Source: Porodaedalea pini (Eukaryota; Basidiomycota; Agaricomycetes; Hymenochaetales; Hymenochaetaceae). Taken from it: 64,000 nucleotides of DNA. The stretch covers positions 28,373-92,372 of the forward strand of contig NBAY01000109.1 in assembly GCA_002794775.1 (NCBI GenBank). The letters are read 5' to 3'. The position numbers and the translations under genes are program-made. The notes beneath the pieces are model-generated. The model did no database searches and was not told the DNA's origin. It saw only the letters and a list, made by a program, of their open reading frames with translations. Below, piece after piece: positions 23,814 through 36,300 of this stretch (the stretch's first letter is position 1; each line of letters begins with the position of its first letter).

Positions 23814-24357
23814 GAAGCGGGACTGTTACTTTCATTTCATACCAGAAGGAAGGGATTATGGTTCGCTTTTCGAATATGTATTCCATCATAGTCTACTTAC
23901 TGCCAATATTAATGGTCTTTCCAAAAGAGTGTTTATTATCATTACCGAGAATAAGTTTCAGCACGTCGTTTTCCCCCTTGCCATCGTTATCTTCCTAAAT
24001 CCCCCCTCACATTGTCAACTCCGTAGGCACTTGCATTTGAATTAAGTGACCTCCCCTTATGATAACATGAATTACCGAGTATCGCTTCCTGAAGGCCTTT
24101 CTTGCAGTCATCCCGTGCCGGCCTTGAAATAGTTTAACGTGCCCCACACACTAGTAAATGCAGCACTCGCTTGGGCATTTGAAAATCAGTGAACGCACTC
24201 TTAGCCAAGTTATGCCCTGATCTAGTGATCATAACTGAAATGATATTCGAACAGTGGCTATATACATAATCTAAAAGACCTTCCCAACCTACAGTAGATA
24301 CACTAATCGACGGAAGCACATTCAAAACCTAATTTCCTCTTCTACCTCAGATGGGAT

Positions 24358-26083
24358 TCAATCAAGGTAACGAATGACGACGTCTCCCAAGTCCTTCGTC
24401 ACATAATGTATAGCTCCGCTATAAAACTCCACGTTCAGACTATAGGTGGCCGGCTTGCTCCCTATAACCTTATCATCGAGAACGCGGACCACTACCTCCT
24501 TGCCGGGCGTGAATGTCGCGAACGTTCGCGCAAACCGCGTCTCATGATTCCGGTCGTCGTGGAAGGCGAGCACCGTTGAACCGGCTTGCGATGGCGGGGT
24601 CATGACGCTGTAAGTGCTGAACTGCGCGTCAAAATCCGTAAATCGCGAGCGGCCGAGAGGAGTGAATGTAGGACGCGCATTGAGTGCGCGCGACAGTTCG
24701 GAATCATCAAATCCGAAGGAGAAGAACTCCGCTATGGGGAAGTCGCAGCAGTTTTGCTCGTTGTACACATCGCCGAGAACGGTGATCGCGATGTCTTGTC
24801 TCTCCGGTTTCTCTTGCCAGTGGAATTTACATATGGAAAGCTGGGCTCTGCCAATCAGCCAATGCGCGGGGGGCGTGATCGGACATATGGTAGTTGGAAT
24901 GTCTGCTAGCTTGATGTGTGTCGTCGTTGCATTGCGTATGAATGAAATCGGGATTGCGAGGAGAGAGTTTCCCTCATATGAGCTGCTGACGCTTATGAAA
25001 TAGTCGTCCACAATCTCTAGTGCGTCGAATATACCCTGAAGAAAATTAGATAATTATCAGTACCACTCAAACTGGACTTACCTCTGTGATCACTACAGAC
25101 CGATTTTCTTTCCAGAAAGACACTATTACGTTTCCTTCTGTATATACAACCGCTATGTCGCCACATAATTTTGCAAGGGCTGGAAGACCATGAAACACGT
25201 CAAGTTCGATCGGTGTAATCTCAAAAAGTACATTCAGAGATTTCGCCGAGGGGGAGAAGTTGAGGATCTCCAACTGCCTGAATAAAAGCTTCCTTAGCTA
25301 TGCCTCGATCAAAGACGCCGATCGGAACTTACCTTTGATCATCACCTGGTGTCTCGCTTACCACTGCAACGTGCACATCGCCGTTCATCTGTACGTCACA
25401 CGCAAAGCAGCACTTTGTAGGCACCTCATGCATGTCGGACGTGTCTTGAGGAAGATCTGGGTACGTCCACGTGCATTCTCTAGCTGCCACATCCCAGCAC
25501 TGCAGATACCCAGCCGGCCATTTCATGAAGAAATACTGTCCGCCAGGAAGCAGCAGTGTATCCGCACCCCAGCCAAAGGGCTCCCCTAAGATACCATTGA
25601 CGTTCGTCTGGCTTATAGGAATGATGATTTCTCGCGTAAACCGAAGCGGAGATGAGCTGGTGCAGTTAAGTACGCGTCTTCTCGCTCTGATAACCAAGTT
25701 TCGCAATTCAAGATTGTTGAGCGAGCTGATAGGAATATGCGGAGGCAAGTCGGGCGCGTGCGCCTGGTCTAGATCTTGGAGGCGTCTCAACCATAAATGT
25801 CGATTTGAGATGAGATCCTGAAAGAAGTGACATGTCTAGAGAAGTCTCGGACTGTCTTAGCTTAGTAGTCGTATTTGAGAAGATGGCTCACCCGCTCAAA
25901 CATTAAGATTTCTTCAACGCTACAAAAGAACATAATCTCGTGCCATACTTCGAACGGCACTTCATAGGCCCGAGAGGAATGGGAAGAACAAGGCATTCGG
26001 CGTGCAATGTACGGCTGGCAGTGAAGACATGTCCGATATTTACGAGTTTGCTTTGTACATCGAAACAGCAAAGTGTGGCGCAA
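24358..26083 (-). CDS. F-box-like protein, hypothetical
   Basis: At least four exons. The N-terminal exon contains VPFEVWHEIMFFCSVEEILM, an F-box-like segment. It is followed by RDLISNRHLWLRRLQDLDQ, a continuation seen in many basidiomycete F-box proteins. The long remainder (ending VIRYLD at 24358) has blocks with a beta-rich, WD-like look, such as YLQCWDVAARECTW, and no identified domain. The start could be 26083 (MRHTLLFRC) or an internal Met at 25996 just before the F-box. No stop interrupts the exons. A substrate receptor of an SCF ubiquitin ligase is inferred from the N-terminus only. Confidence 0.65.
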
Positions 26084-27044
26084 AGTGAATAATTAGCCAG
26101 CTCCTACATGTGGTGGCAAGCTAGGATTCCTCCTGTACTGCATCGGCAAGACGTAAAATCAAGCAAGGATCAGTGGGATCGATGCCAGAAAGAATAATGA
26201 CTCGAACCCTATCAAGTAACTGTGTAAAGAGACGCAGTTGTACGTCATGGATCTAAAATTGAGTACAACCTGCACACATTGCTGCTACGCGGAGGCTCGG
26301 ACTTACATGCGAGGTGAGGATCGATGGAAGCCATTACGGGAGAACACGTACTTCATTTCCTGCTACTTCCCATCCGTCCTTTGTGCACTGTGATTCACTG
26401 TCTAGGTTGTGGGAGGCAATGATCAGTGCACAAGGACAATATTGACAGCCTGACACCCAGACATATATTATTGCTGTCATATGTAACATGATCGGTCAAT
26501 AGTCGTCTGTGAGCTCGAAGAGAGGAAAGAATGACATCGATGGCGTAATTCGTCTGACTCGGAACGCTGCTGGAAGTTCCCAGCTACCTGCCACTCTTCA
26601 CTATCGGTGTCGGTCTACAAACTCAGCAGAGGATTACGAAATCGGATGAGACTCGACCACTCATTTAACTTTTCGATAGACGGTGGATGCTGGATATGGT
26701 TTGTCGGACCCAGCAAGGTAGAAACACTGAGAACGGTTCCTCGAATTCTAAGAAAGGCTCCAGATGGCCACAAGACAAGGGTGTACCCGCTCACCATGCG
26801 ACGGCATTACACAAGAGAATATACAAGAATGTCTGCGAGAACTGTTGAAGCTGAGAACGAGTGCGGAGTCAAGGACGGATTAAAGTTCATTTTACTTTTT
26901 CATAGTACGGCACTTAGATAAGATGAGGTCTTAGTCATTGTCCCGTAATCTACCCGCCACTCCGCATATTGCCAGGCGCTACTTTGCTCTCTTACCAACT
27001 CACCTCCCATCTCTATTCTACCCCCGTCGTCGTCGCTATCCACA
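26084..27044. other. intergenic upstream of NMNAT
   Basis: No recognised gene. It probably holds the divergent promoters of the F-box-like gene and NMNAT. Confidence 0.5.
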
Positions 27045-28141
27045 ATGAGCGCACACGGTCCACCCGCAGACTATCAACTGCCGCACGACCGACTTGTGCG
27101 TACGCTGAAAAATCCCGCCAAGCAGCCCATCGTGCTCGTCGCCTGCGGCTCCTTCTCCCCCGTCACCTATCTCCATCTCCGCATGTTCGAAATGGCTATC
27201 GACTACGTACGCCAGAGCACCGACTTCGAGATCATGGGCGGCTACCTCAGTCCCGTCAGCGACATGTACAAGAAGCCTGGGCTGCTCAGTGCAGAGCATC
27301 GGTGAGCACGCTCTGCACGGTCTCATCACGCCTGCATTGCGCCATCTCACGCTCGCCATACTGGTTCGCAGCGTGAATATGTGTAACATCGCTGCAACGC
27401 GCGAATCGTCATGGCTCATGGTCGACCCGTGGGAGGCATTCCAGGCCTATCAGCGCACGGCGGTCGTGCTCGACCATTTCGACCACGAAATCAACGATGT
27501 CCTCGGAGGTGTCCAAACCGAGGACGGTGAGCACCGCCGCGTCCACGTTATGCTCCTTGCTGGGTCAGATCTTATCAGCACCATGTCCGAGCCTGGTGTT
27601 TGGTCGGAAGAAGATGTGAGTACCATTTAGTTGAGGCCGGAATCCCATCCACTATCATGGGATTCGCGAAGCTCACGGGTAAGGGCGGCATTCTGCAGCA
27701 ATCTCTGCTGCATGGTCAGCTGAGAGTCACATTCCACTTATACGATATCCCACATGACTTGCTTGCTGATGCATCTTCTCTCAGCTTGATCACATCCTTG
27801 GGCGCTATGGCTGTTTCATCGTCGAGCGCGCTGGGTCAGACATGGCACAGGCAACGGACGCACTCGCCAAATGGCGGCACAACATCTATCTCATCTCGCA
27901 AATGATTCAGAACGACGTTTCCTCGACCAAGGTCCGGCTTTTTCTGCGTCGTGGACTTTCCGTGCGCTACCTCCTCCCCACGTCTGTCATCGACTACATC
28001 GAGCAGAACGGGCTCTACCTTGACGAGGGCCCCAACCATTCCAACTCGCAGTATCAGCAACATCTCCATCGCGACCGCGACCGAGAACGTGAGAAACCAA
28101 CTCCGTCGTCATCGACATCGGCACCAAACACAAAGTCGTAG
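27045..28141 (+). CDS. NMA1: nicotinamide/nicotinate mononucleotide adenylyltransferase (NMNAT)
   Basis: Joins ATP and NMN or NaMN to make NAD or deamido-NAD. Exon 1 (27045-27301) carries the nucleotidyltransferase motif GSFSPVTYLHLRMFE at about residue 31. Exon 2 (27372-27615) has SSWLMVDPWEAFQ and LLAGSDLI. Exon 3 (27785-28141) has HILGRYGCFIVERAGSD and NDVSSTKVRLFLRRG, the ISSTxxR ATP-binding motif. The C-terminal tail is His/Arg/Ser-rich and probably disordered. The second intron (169 nt) is longer than usual here, but it splices VWSEED directly to LDHILG, as in homologues. The gene looks intact. The yeast symbol is given by orthology of the family. Confidence 0.92.
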
Positions 28142-29024
28142 CGCTTGCCGCGGCTACGGATCTATCATACATTCAGTGGACGAGATTTTATTATTCGGTT
28201 TTCATATATTTTTCTTTTGCGGATGCTTAGGAAGGGAAATGCAAGGATGTATGTGTACGATAGGCTGCTCCGGGTGGGTTCTGTACGAGCGTATCCATAT
28301 GCGCTATAATACGCATTCGACTTGCTCGGAAATATAATTGATGCGGGCCAAAGTTGGGTGTGGGTCCAGCCAAGAACGATAACACTCATACTCAAGTTGC
28401 TGATGTCTCGTCGCTGACCTTCAACTTGGCGTGCATCATGACTTCTGCCTACAGCCGTCGATGCAGGTCGGCAGAGTACGTACGCAGCGTGATTCATATC
28501 TGGTCTTTGCGTTCGGCGAGCGTCTTCCAATACATATTCGAAGTTACGCACCTGGTGCGTCTCTGATTGGACTGACGATGCATCTCTTTCTCCACCAACT
28601 ATTGGTGACTCGTCTACTAACGCCGTCCGCCCTCCGACATAGAGTCCCCGAATGAATTATAATTAGCTTCCATTGCTTTCATTGTTTCAATCCAGAGGCC
28701 GCCCTCCTTCGGTTCAACTCGATTTAGTGTGCTACTTCCCACGACGCTCTCTTTTCACGCCTCCTTCGAATTCTAATAATCGCCATGAAGCAACTAGTAC
28801 CCATGGCAGGACTAGACCCAAATTGAACGTGTCCGTCGTCACGAAACGGAGTAAGGACCGGAAGGAGGACAGCCGTCTTTGAATTGAATGAGTCTCTCTA
28901 ACACCACTACGCCGAGTCCAACTTTAGGCCATTGCAAATTATCGGCTGTGCGATCCTCTTATACAAGAGCGCGGACGGTTCGCTCGTGCTTCGTCCCCCA
29001 TAGTATTCATTCTCCTATCCAGCC
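28142..29024. other. intergenic, no gene recognised
   Basis: Short frames without domains, between NMNAT and the small zinc-cluster-like gene. Confidence 0.5.
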
Positions 29025-29778
29025 ATGGTAGAAACGCGTATTATGAAGAAAAAGCTGTTCGCAGTAGGGAAGAGGGTACGTGTACTCGACAAATGCCTTC
29101 TTCTGACTGGAGACTGATGGCCGCTCTCAGGACGGACGCAAGCGGGCGCCAACGCACTCGGCGCACAGTTCTTTTCATCCTACGAAAAAAGGAGACGGGC
29201 AGGAGTCCGATTTGTACGACAATCGGATAGCTGCAATCGAGGACAGCGCCTCCGATGTTCAGTCGGACGAGCTCAACGCAAGCCACGTTCTATCACTGCA
29301 TCTCCTTCGCTACTGATATCCTCCATAGATCGGGAGCTCGCCTCGTCGCGCAGGCCACCACATTGTAGTGCCTCCGCCTCCAGAGCATGTCCCTCACCCC
29401 GACGGAATTTGCGGAAGGTGCCAAGCTAAAAGTGCACCTTGTTGTGGGATGAGCGGCCGCCCGTGTATTTCCTGTAAGAGATCCAGAGTGAAGTGCACAC
29501 TCACTCGGACAAACAAAAAACAGCGCAAGCCACATGCCCCCAACGAACATATCGTGCCGCGCCCCGGAGGACAACGTCGTATTCAGCCAGCACGTGCGGT
29601 CAACTATCGACTCCCGAGGCTGTCTAATGTACCAGGGCGTCTCGCGCGCATGAAGGGGCGCCGCAGGAGGATTGACGATATGGAGATCGTCCGCATGCTG
29701 GAAGACAGCGCGATGGCTCTCGTGCAGCACGCCGAAGTCTATATGCAAGCGGCGAATGCCATTCTGTTCCGTCGCTAG
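29025..29778 (+). CDS. small basic protein with a Zn-cluster-like cysteine motif
   Basis: Read as three exons: 29025-29075, 29131-29286 and 29329-29778, introns 55 and 42 nt, 218 residues in one frame. The second intron has a non-consensus GTTCTA donor, so a separate shorter model is possible. A cysteine array, CGRCQAKSAPCCGMSG then PCISCKRSRVKC, resembles the fungal Zn2Cys6 cluster followed by a basic linker. The spacing (C-x2-C-x6-C...C-x2-C-x6-C) is not classical. The C-terminal 50 residues form a likely amphipathic helix (MEIVRMLEDSAMALVQHAEV). A nuclear DNA-binding role is inferred. I do not recognise an ortholog. Confidence 0.55.
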
Positions 29779-30121
29779 ACGAGTCTATTTCCGCCTTTCT
29801 TTTCTTGAACTACGGGCAATTAGTTTACATATGATTTTCATGAGGGCTCTGCGACCACTTGTTATTTCAATGATACGTAGATGACATTCGAGCAATATGT
29901 GACCGATCCATGTGCATTCTGTAGTGTGAATGTCAGACTCGAAGCTTGAATCGATGAACCGTTAATATGCTTCCTTGCATCACCCGGCAATGAAGCTCTC
30001 GAAGTGATATATCAGTTGGAGCATCAGCGACATGGTATCTCCAAACAAGGCATACATGTTCCCCTGTGTCGGTGGTATCACTATTAGTACATATACATAT
30101 ATTCCAACCCAGATAGTCCGA
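29779..30121. other. intergenic, convergent 3' ends
   Basis: Short gap between convergent genes. Nothing else seen. Confidence 0.5.
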
Positions 30122-31935
30122 TCAAATCTTCAATCCACTACACCATCCCTCGACAACACCAGCTACTCGTTCAACAAGCGCCTCGTAATCCGGGTTCTGC
30201 GCTCGGATGAAGAGTCCACAGTGTGCACCAACCTCATCCTCGACGCCGCGAATCGGCACGTGCTCCCAGCGTTCACGTGAACCGAAGTGCAGCGCGTCAC
30301 TATGGGCATTCCGCGCATGCGGAAGCACGATGAAGTGCCGTGCAGGGCGTACAGACGCCTCTCCCCGTTTCCGCTCCTTGGCGCGCTCCTTGCGCAGAGT
30401 TTTCTCCGCAGCTTTTCGCGCCTTCGCTTGGGAACGCGCATCGGCGGAGGAGGATTGTTCGTCGACGTCTGCGAAGCGTGCAAGGTCGGCGGTATTGCCC
30501 GGAAGTGCACCGTTGATATCCTTCGCCTCGTCTCCTTCTTCTCCCTCCTGCGCTTCAGGTTCAGCCGTCGCCTTCGGGTCGATACCCCGCGCAGGGGTCT
30601 CTGTCCAGAAATTGACCCAACTACCATTCCAGCGCTCGAGCGCTAAGTACCTCTCGCTGAGACCAGCAGGGTCAAACATGCAGATGCCGAACTCGAAGTG
30701 CTCGACGACCCACTTGGACATCGCGCTCAGCGGGTCATCCGCGTGCTTGCGCAACCAACGCACGAGCGGAGAGTCGGCATGCTGCGCTATGCGGTCGGCT
30801 GCACGCTCGAGCTTGGCGTTGAGTGGCGAGGACAGAGGTGGTATTCGCGAGATAATGTATGTGCTCGAGGTGGTTGCGAAGGATGAGGCAAAAGATTGAG
30901 CAGAGGCACGCAGGCTTGGTGAAGAGGAGCTAGAAGGTGACGAACTACTGGATTGGATGCTTGGAGCTGGAATACAGCTTAATAACGCACTAGGCTAGCG
31001 GAAAGATGTATGTAGGACCTACGTCGAAGTGTTGTCTTCATTGCCTCCCATTCATCGCTCAGCTGCGAACCAGACGGTGACGGTGAATGCGACAAAGGAG
31101 GTCGCGATGGCTGCGACCGGATCGCGTTCGGACTTGGAGCTAAGACACGTAAATGAGGTTCCATCAAAGTCGGTGCAACAGAATAATGTACATTCAGATG
31201 GAGAGATACAATGCTCCTGTTTGTCATCCAAGGCGCCGCCAAGGTTTGGTAGAGACGAAGATGATGCATGAGGACGTGCTGCAGCACATGACATCAGCAC
31301 GACGATATTTCGCAAAGTACTAGACGTCAAGCGTACCATCAAGAGAGTTTCCCCTGGCACTCTCCACATCATCGCTATGTACCTGTTTAACAATGTTCCC
31401 GTCGTTCAGCTCCTTCTCCGTCTTTGTCTTCTCTTCCTTGTCCTTCGGAAAGAGAGATGAGATACCGCTGATTATGACGTGCGGGTGCATGCCGAGGAAG
31501 GGTACATCAAAAGCTAGCAGACCAATGACGCGCTTTGACTGCTCCGAATCACCCGTAGCTACATCAGCAGCTAACAAACCACCCATCGAGTGAGCGAGAA
31601 GAATGATGGGTCCTTGAGGCTGCGTGCTAAGCCAGTCGATGAAGTTCTTGGATGCTTCTGCAATTGGTCTTCGGCTTTTGTACGTAGGATATAAGCAGCT
31701 CTCGAGCACTATGTCAGTCGGTATGCGGGCACGGAGGCGTTCATGCAGATCGGTAGGGAACGCCTGCTCATTCCTAAAGACTCAGCAGAAGCAAATTTTT
31801 TATTTCAAGTTCTAACCTGGAATGAGGTATGGTCGCCTAGCGCATGCATAAACCACAAACTTGATCTACTGATTCATGCACCATACCTTGGAACCCGTGA
31901 ATATAAATAAGACGAAGTGTCGTTTCCTTCGTCAT
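30122..31935 (-). CDS. alpha/beta-hydrolase fold protein of fungal type
   Basis: The start is at 31935 (MTKETTLRLIYIHGFQG). The HG oxyanion motif is followed across two short introns by FPTDLHERLRARIP and LYPTYKSRRPI. The nucleophile elbow AHSMGGLLAAD follows (about 31590), then DVPFLGMHPHVIISGI. A Ser/Pro-rich linker leads to an exon with LERAADRIAQHADSPLVRWL, then FEFGICMFDPAGLSERY and a charged Lys/Arg/Glu-rich segment, ending at 30122 with VVEGWCSGLKI. Splicing the linker exons keeps one frame. The catalytic Ser lies in AHSMG, where the usual first Gly of GxSxG is Ala. The substrate is unknown; lipase/esterase-like activity is inferred from the fold. Confidence 0.75.
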
Positions 31936-32199
31936 TTTCGGTTTATTCCAGTAGTTGTGAGATTTGGGGATCAAGCCAATGAGATGTTGTGTATGTGCAT
32001 CTAGAGGTCCTTTGCTCCAGTCGCGATTTTAATTTCCAGATGAAGAGGTGATGGCAAGCGAGCGTGTCAAGAGCGCGCCACGGTCACGTGCCATTCAGTA
32101 TATAATTTCTGCTATCTACTACAAGCAGTCCAACCGCTACGGACGATACAAGAAACTGATCGTAAAGGGGAAATTGCCCATGTCAAGGCACGAAAAGGG

Positions 32200-32632
32200 T
32201 TACGCAGAATGTATGCACTGTCGGGGAATGTACTGACGAATAAAGTGGTGAAAAGGAATGGGACATGATGCGATGATGTCCTCACATTTGAAATGAATAG
32301 ATGCGGCATAGTTGTAAATGTCGTCATAGTCCATATTGGAAGGGAATGCATGATAATAAGGAGTAAGATGAATCAGGTCCGGAGAGTGCTGTCCGTACAT
32401 GCATGCTAGTTCATAGGGAAGACCCGGCGCAGGTATAAAGGGTTGTGCACGTGGGTTGAGTGGAGTAGTGCCGACAAATGACGGCAAACTGGGTTGTTTG
32501 TCCAGTGGGGTGTGAAAACTGACAAAAGCTGGATCGAAACTGTTTTCGTTATTGGCCGCGAAGGCCCAAAGTTTGGTGATAAATTTGACTGATGAGGCCG
32601 AAGGTGAAGATGGGGGCGATAGCCCAATATGC
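32200..32632 (-). pseudogene. 3' part of a reading frame split by the copia insertion
   Basis: The minus frame is open from the insertion point (32632) to 32200, about 144 codons. It includes SPPSSPSASSVKFITKLWAF, FDPAFVSFHTPLDKQPSLPS and LPYELACMYGQHSPDLIHL. Removing the element and one TATGC copy puts it in phase with the open frame at 38388-38135. The composition looks protein-like but no family is recognised. Confidence 0.5.
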
Positions 32633-33064
32633 TGTCAGAATCTCACATTATTGTGACTTACTCTTGTTCATTCTTGATTCATATGATGCCATCACTTTAT
32701 CTATTGTTCTCTACACTTATATTGCATGATCATGACTCATTCTGATGTAACATGACCGTTGCATCATATGACACCACCCTCTCTGTAGTCTATATAAACC
32801 CCAACTCCTGTAGCCAGATACTTCAGAGTGTTATACTGAAGTATCCATAAGTAGTATTCTACTCTTCACTTCACAGTCACTTACCTCTCTTGTACAGTGA
32901 TCTCTGATCACTTAGGTATTTATCTTATACAGAGTGTTATACTGAAGTATCCTGATCTCTGATCACTTAGACGCTCTCCGGTTGTCTGTTGCTCACACTG
33001 CACTTACTGCCTTGCCGCACTTGCAGAGAACCTTGTGGTTATTACCCCTGCTGTATCTCTGATA
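32633..33064 (+). repeat. 5' LTR of the copia element
   Basis: 432 bp, TGTCAG...CTGATA. A TATA box TATATAAA at 32791-32798 probably sets the transcription start. An internal short repeat GTGATCTCTGATCACTTAG / CTGATCTCTGATCACTTAG is present. Confidence 0.95.
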
Positions 33065-33075
33065 GGTTATGAGCC
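33065..33075 (+). other. copia primer-binding site (half-tRNA iMet type)
   Basis: GGTTATGAGCC immediately follows the 5' LTR. It is complementary to GGCUCAUAACC, the anticodon arm of initiator tRNA-Met (anticodon CAU). Drosophila copia is primed by a 5' half of this tRNA. Confidence 0.75.
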
Positions 33076-33382
33076 TTGAGCTCCTCTAGCCCCGCCGCAA
33101 TTTGCACACAACTGTTATATGACCTACGCCTGTCACCAGAAACTCCTAAACTATCAGCAGACCTTTGTCCCTGAAACCCGCACACACTTCAGATCCCGTG
33201 GACTCCTTGCACACACCAGCCAACCTGTAGAACCTTGGTTTGATTGGGCAGAAAACTATATCACTCAAGGAAGACCCGATACCTTTGCACTAGCTCCATT
33301 CAGTCCTATTGAATCACTCTTTGTGGACATCCCATCGCACACAAACATCGCTCACACCATACACCGACCAGTCATTACTATC

Positions 33383-36300
33383 ATGCCTTCCACTGACACA
33401 GTTGCCAAAATCTTTGCCGACGTCCCCAGGCTTAATGCTAGTGGTGACAACTATCAAGTATTTGTTGGAAAGATCAAGTTCACTGCACTATCATGTGGTG
33501 GACAACCTCGTCTTACTACAGCTCCACCGGCAGGCAACCAGGACCAGTTGGACCTAGACCAAGCGATGCTCAGTGCAATCATGATGAAGCTTCCGGACAC
33601 GATATTCATCAAATACATGGACGTTGAAAAGGTACACGACTTAATGTCAAAACTGAAGGCCCAGTTCGATGTAGTCACAGCCACTGCTGAAGCCATCAGC
33701 GAGCGAGAACTCTTCACGCTCAAATGTCAGGTGCCAAATAAACTCGACAAGTACCTGGACAAAATGGTCGACATCTGCGATAAACTCACTCGCATGGGAA
33801 ACACGTCTATCAATGACAAAGCCTTCATCAACGCCCTCACTACAGGCATCCCCAGCGATTTTAACCATGTCGTCACCACTCATCAAATGATGAACAAAAC
33901 CCTTGACGTAACTGACACTGCCCACACACCTCACTGAATGACATCAACCGAACTGCTATCGGACCTCCATGCAGACTTTCAATGCTACACGCTCACACAT
34001 GCCAAGCCAAAGGACACCGAATCTGCAAACCATGCATCGAGTGGAAGAGGTCATGGAGGACGTGGAAGAGGTCATGGAGGACGTGGAAGAGGTCAAGGAC
34101 GTGGTTGCGGTCGCAGCTGTGGAGGTTATGACAACCACGGGGACAGGCAGAACAAGGGAAAAGGCAAAGAGACCATCTCAGATGAAGACGCCACCTGCTA
34201 CAAATGCGGTGGAAAAGGGCACAAGTCACCCCAATGTCCCTCAAAGCAGAAAACCTATAAGAAAGCCAATGCAGGATCTGCAGACACAAAGTCACCCACT
34301 CCCACTCAGCAATCTAGCTCAACGTCGCTGCCACCTCCACAATACAAGCCAGAGGTGGCGACATCTGCGTATATTGAGGAAATCATCGAAGATGCATGGC
34401 TCGGAGAAGTCATAGACTGCTCTGATCTAGCCAGACAAGGAGAAGCTGAAGCATTGAGCATCTCCACTGAACAGGTCGACATATTTGACTCTGGTGCTAG
34501 TCGCCATATGACACCTTATCGTGAATGTCTCACTAACTACCAGCCGCAATCCACAGTCAAAACTAGGATTCACGCTGCCAACAGCCAGATCTTTCAGGCT
34601 CTTGGCAAAGGAGACATGATCATCCAGCTGAATTGCCCAGGTGGAACAACCACCATGCATCTTAAAGGGGTCCTTTACACTCCTGAAATGCACTCAATGC
34701 TTATCTCAGTTCCCAAACTTGACCAGGCCGGGTATACTTGCGCATTCAGAGGAGGCAAACTTGACATCTTCAATTGCTCTCAGGATCTCATCACTGTCAT
34801 ACCCAAACTAGATGGCCTTTACAGGATTTACCATGAGAACGATGCCTCTACTGCAGCCATTACATCCGCACCTCGCAAAGTCTTGCTGTTCACCCTTCAC
34901 AAGCAGCTGGGACATATCAACTTCAACTACATCAAGCAGATGATATGTGAAGGCAAGCTACCGGGAATCACCCTGGATGACACCGAAGCCACCTCAGATC
35001 TTGAGTGTGCTGTATGCATGCATGCCAAAGCACACTGAAATGCAGTCTCTACCACTAGGATTGGAGACATGTCAGACAGTTTCGGTGATATCATTTACCT
35101 CAATGTTTGGGGACCTGCCAGTGTCAGAACAGTGCACAATGCACATTATGTCCTTACCATCATTGACAATGCTACCCGTTGGCTTGAAATGTTCTACATG
35201 GGAGTCAAGTCTGAATCCTTCGCGAAATTCGTCGGATTTGAAGCCCGCCTGCAACTGCAGCATGGCGTATGCATCAAATGTGTCCACTCAGATCGAGGAG
35301 GAGAATTTTTATCTGATGAAATGAATGCTCACCTTGAATGCCAGGGCATACTCTGACGTCTCACAGTCCATGACACACCAGAATACAATGGAGTTGCTGA
35401 GCGCATACACGGCACTATTTTCAATGGTGTTCATGCTGTTCTTTTGGCCTCCAGATTGCCAAAATGGCTCTGGGGATATGCGCTCGACTACATCGTCCAA
35501 ATCTATAACCGCACCCTGCACCACTCTCTTCAATATAAATCACCCTTTGAAGCTCACTTTGGACATGTTCCCATCAACATTCTCCATGAATGGGGTCAGC
35601 CGGTCTACATCGGCACAAACCCAAACTCAAAACTGGACGCACGTGCAGTCGAAGGACGATGGGTTGGTTTTGATGACACCTCAAATGGCCACCGCGTTTA
35701 CTGGACTAAAGAAAAGAAGATCACCATTGAGTGAAATGTCATATTCTCAAAGACAGAGACTCATCTCATTGAGGGGGAGCAGGAAGATTTTGATATTGGA
35801 CCAATCGCTGATGACGATGAAACTGAATCTACCCTCATCTCAAAATGACCTCGCTCTCCTAGCCCAGATACAGACCGATCTACCAAACGCTCTAAGTTGT
35901 CCACATTGGAACCCAGTGAAATACGTGAACCAGTTGATCTGCTCATTGTCAAAGGAAAGCACACTTGCACGCCTAGTTGAAAAATCCGTGAATCAGCACA
36001 AGTAGTTATGGAAGTTATAAACTCAACATCGCAAAACTGGGAACCGATCACCCGCATTATAGATGCAATACCTGACTATGAAGCACATTCTATCATGCAA
36101 CTCAAATCTAGAGACCCGCTGTCACTCACAGAGGCTCAGCACAGCCCTGATTGGTAAAACTGGTACACCGCAATGGAGGATGAAATCAGATGCTTAAATA
36201 CACATAATTCCTGGAGTGTTGTTGACCGACCACAGGACACGAACATTGTTGGCAGTAAATGGGTATACAGGACCAAGTGAAACGCATGAGGAAGTGTCAC

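Larger units (their letters stand above)
22395..24080 (+). repeat. partial third duplication unit containing secreted-protein copy 4
   Basis: More diverged than units A and B, but it keeps landmarks in order: CCCATTGCAGGGCA, the GCTACTTGAAGCC region, the upstream block of the gene and GAGTATCGCTTCCTGAAGG after it. Confidence 0.6.
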
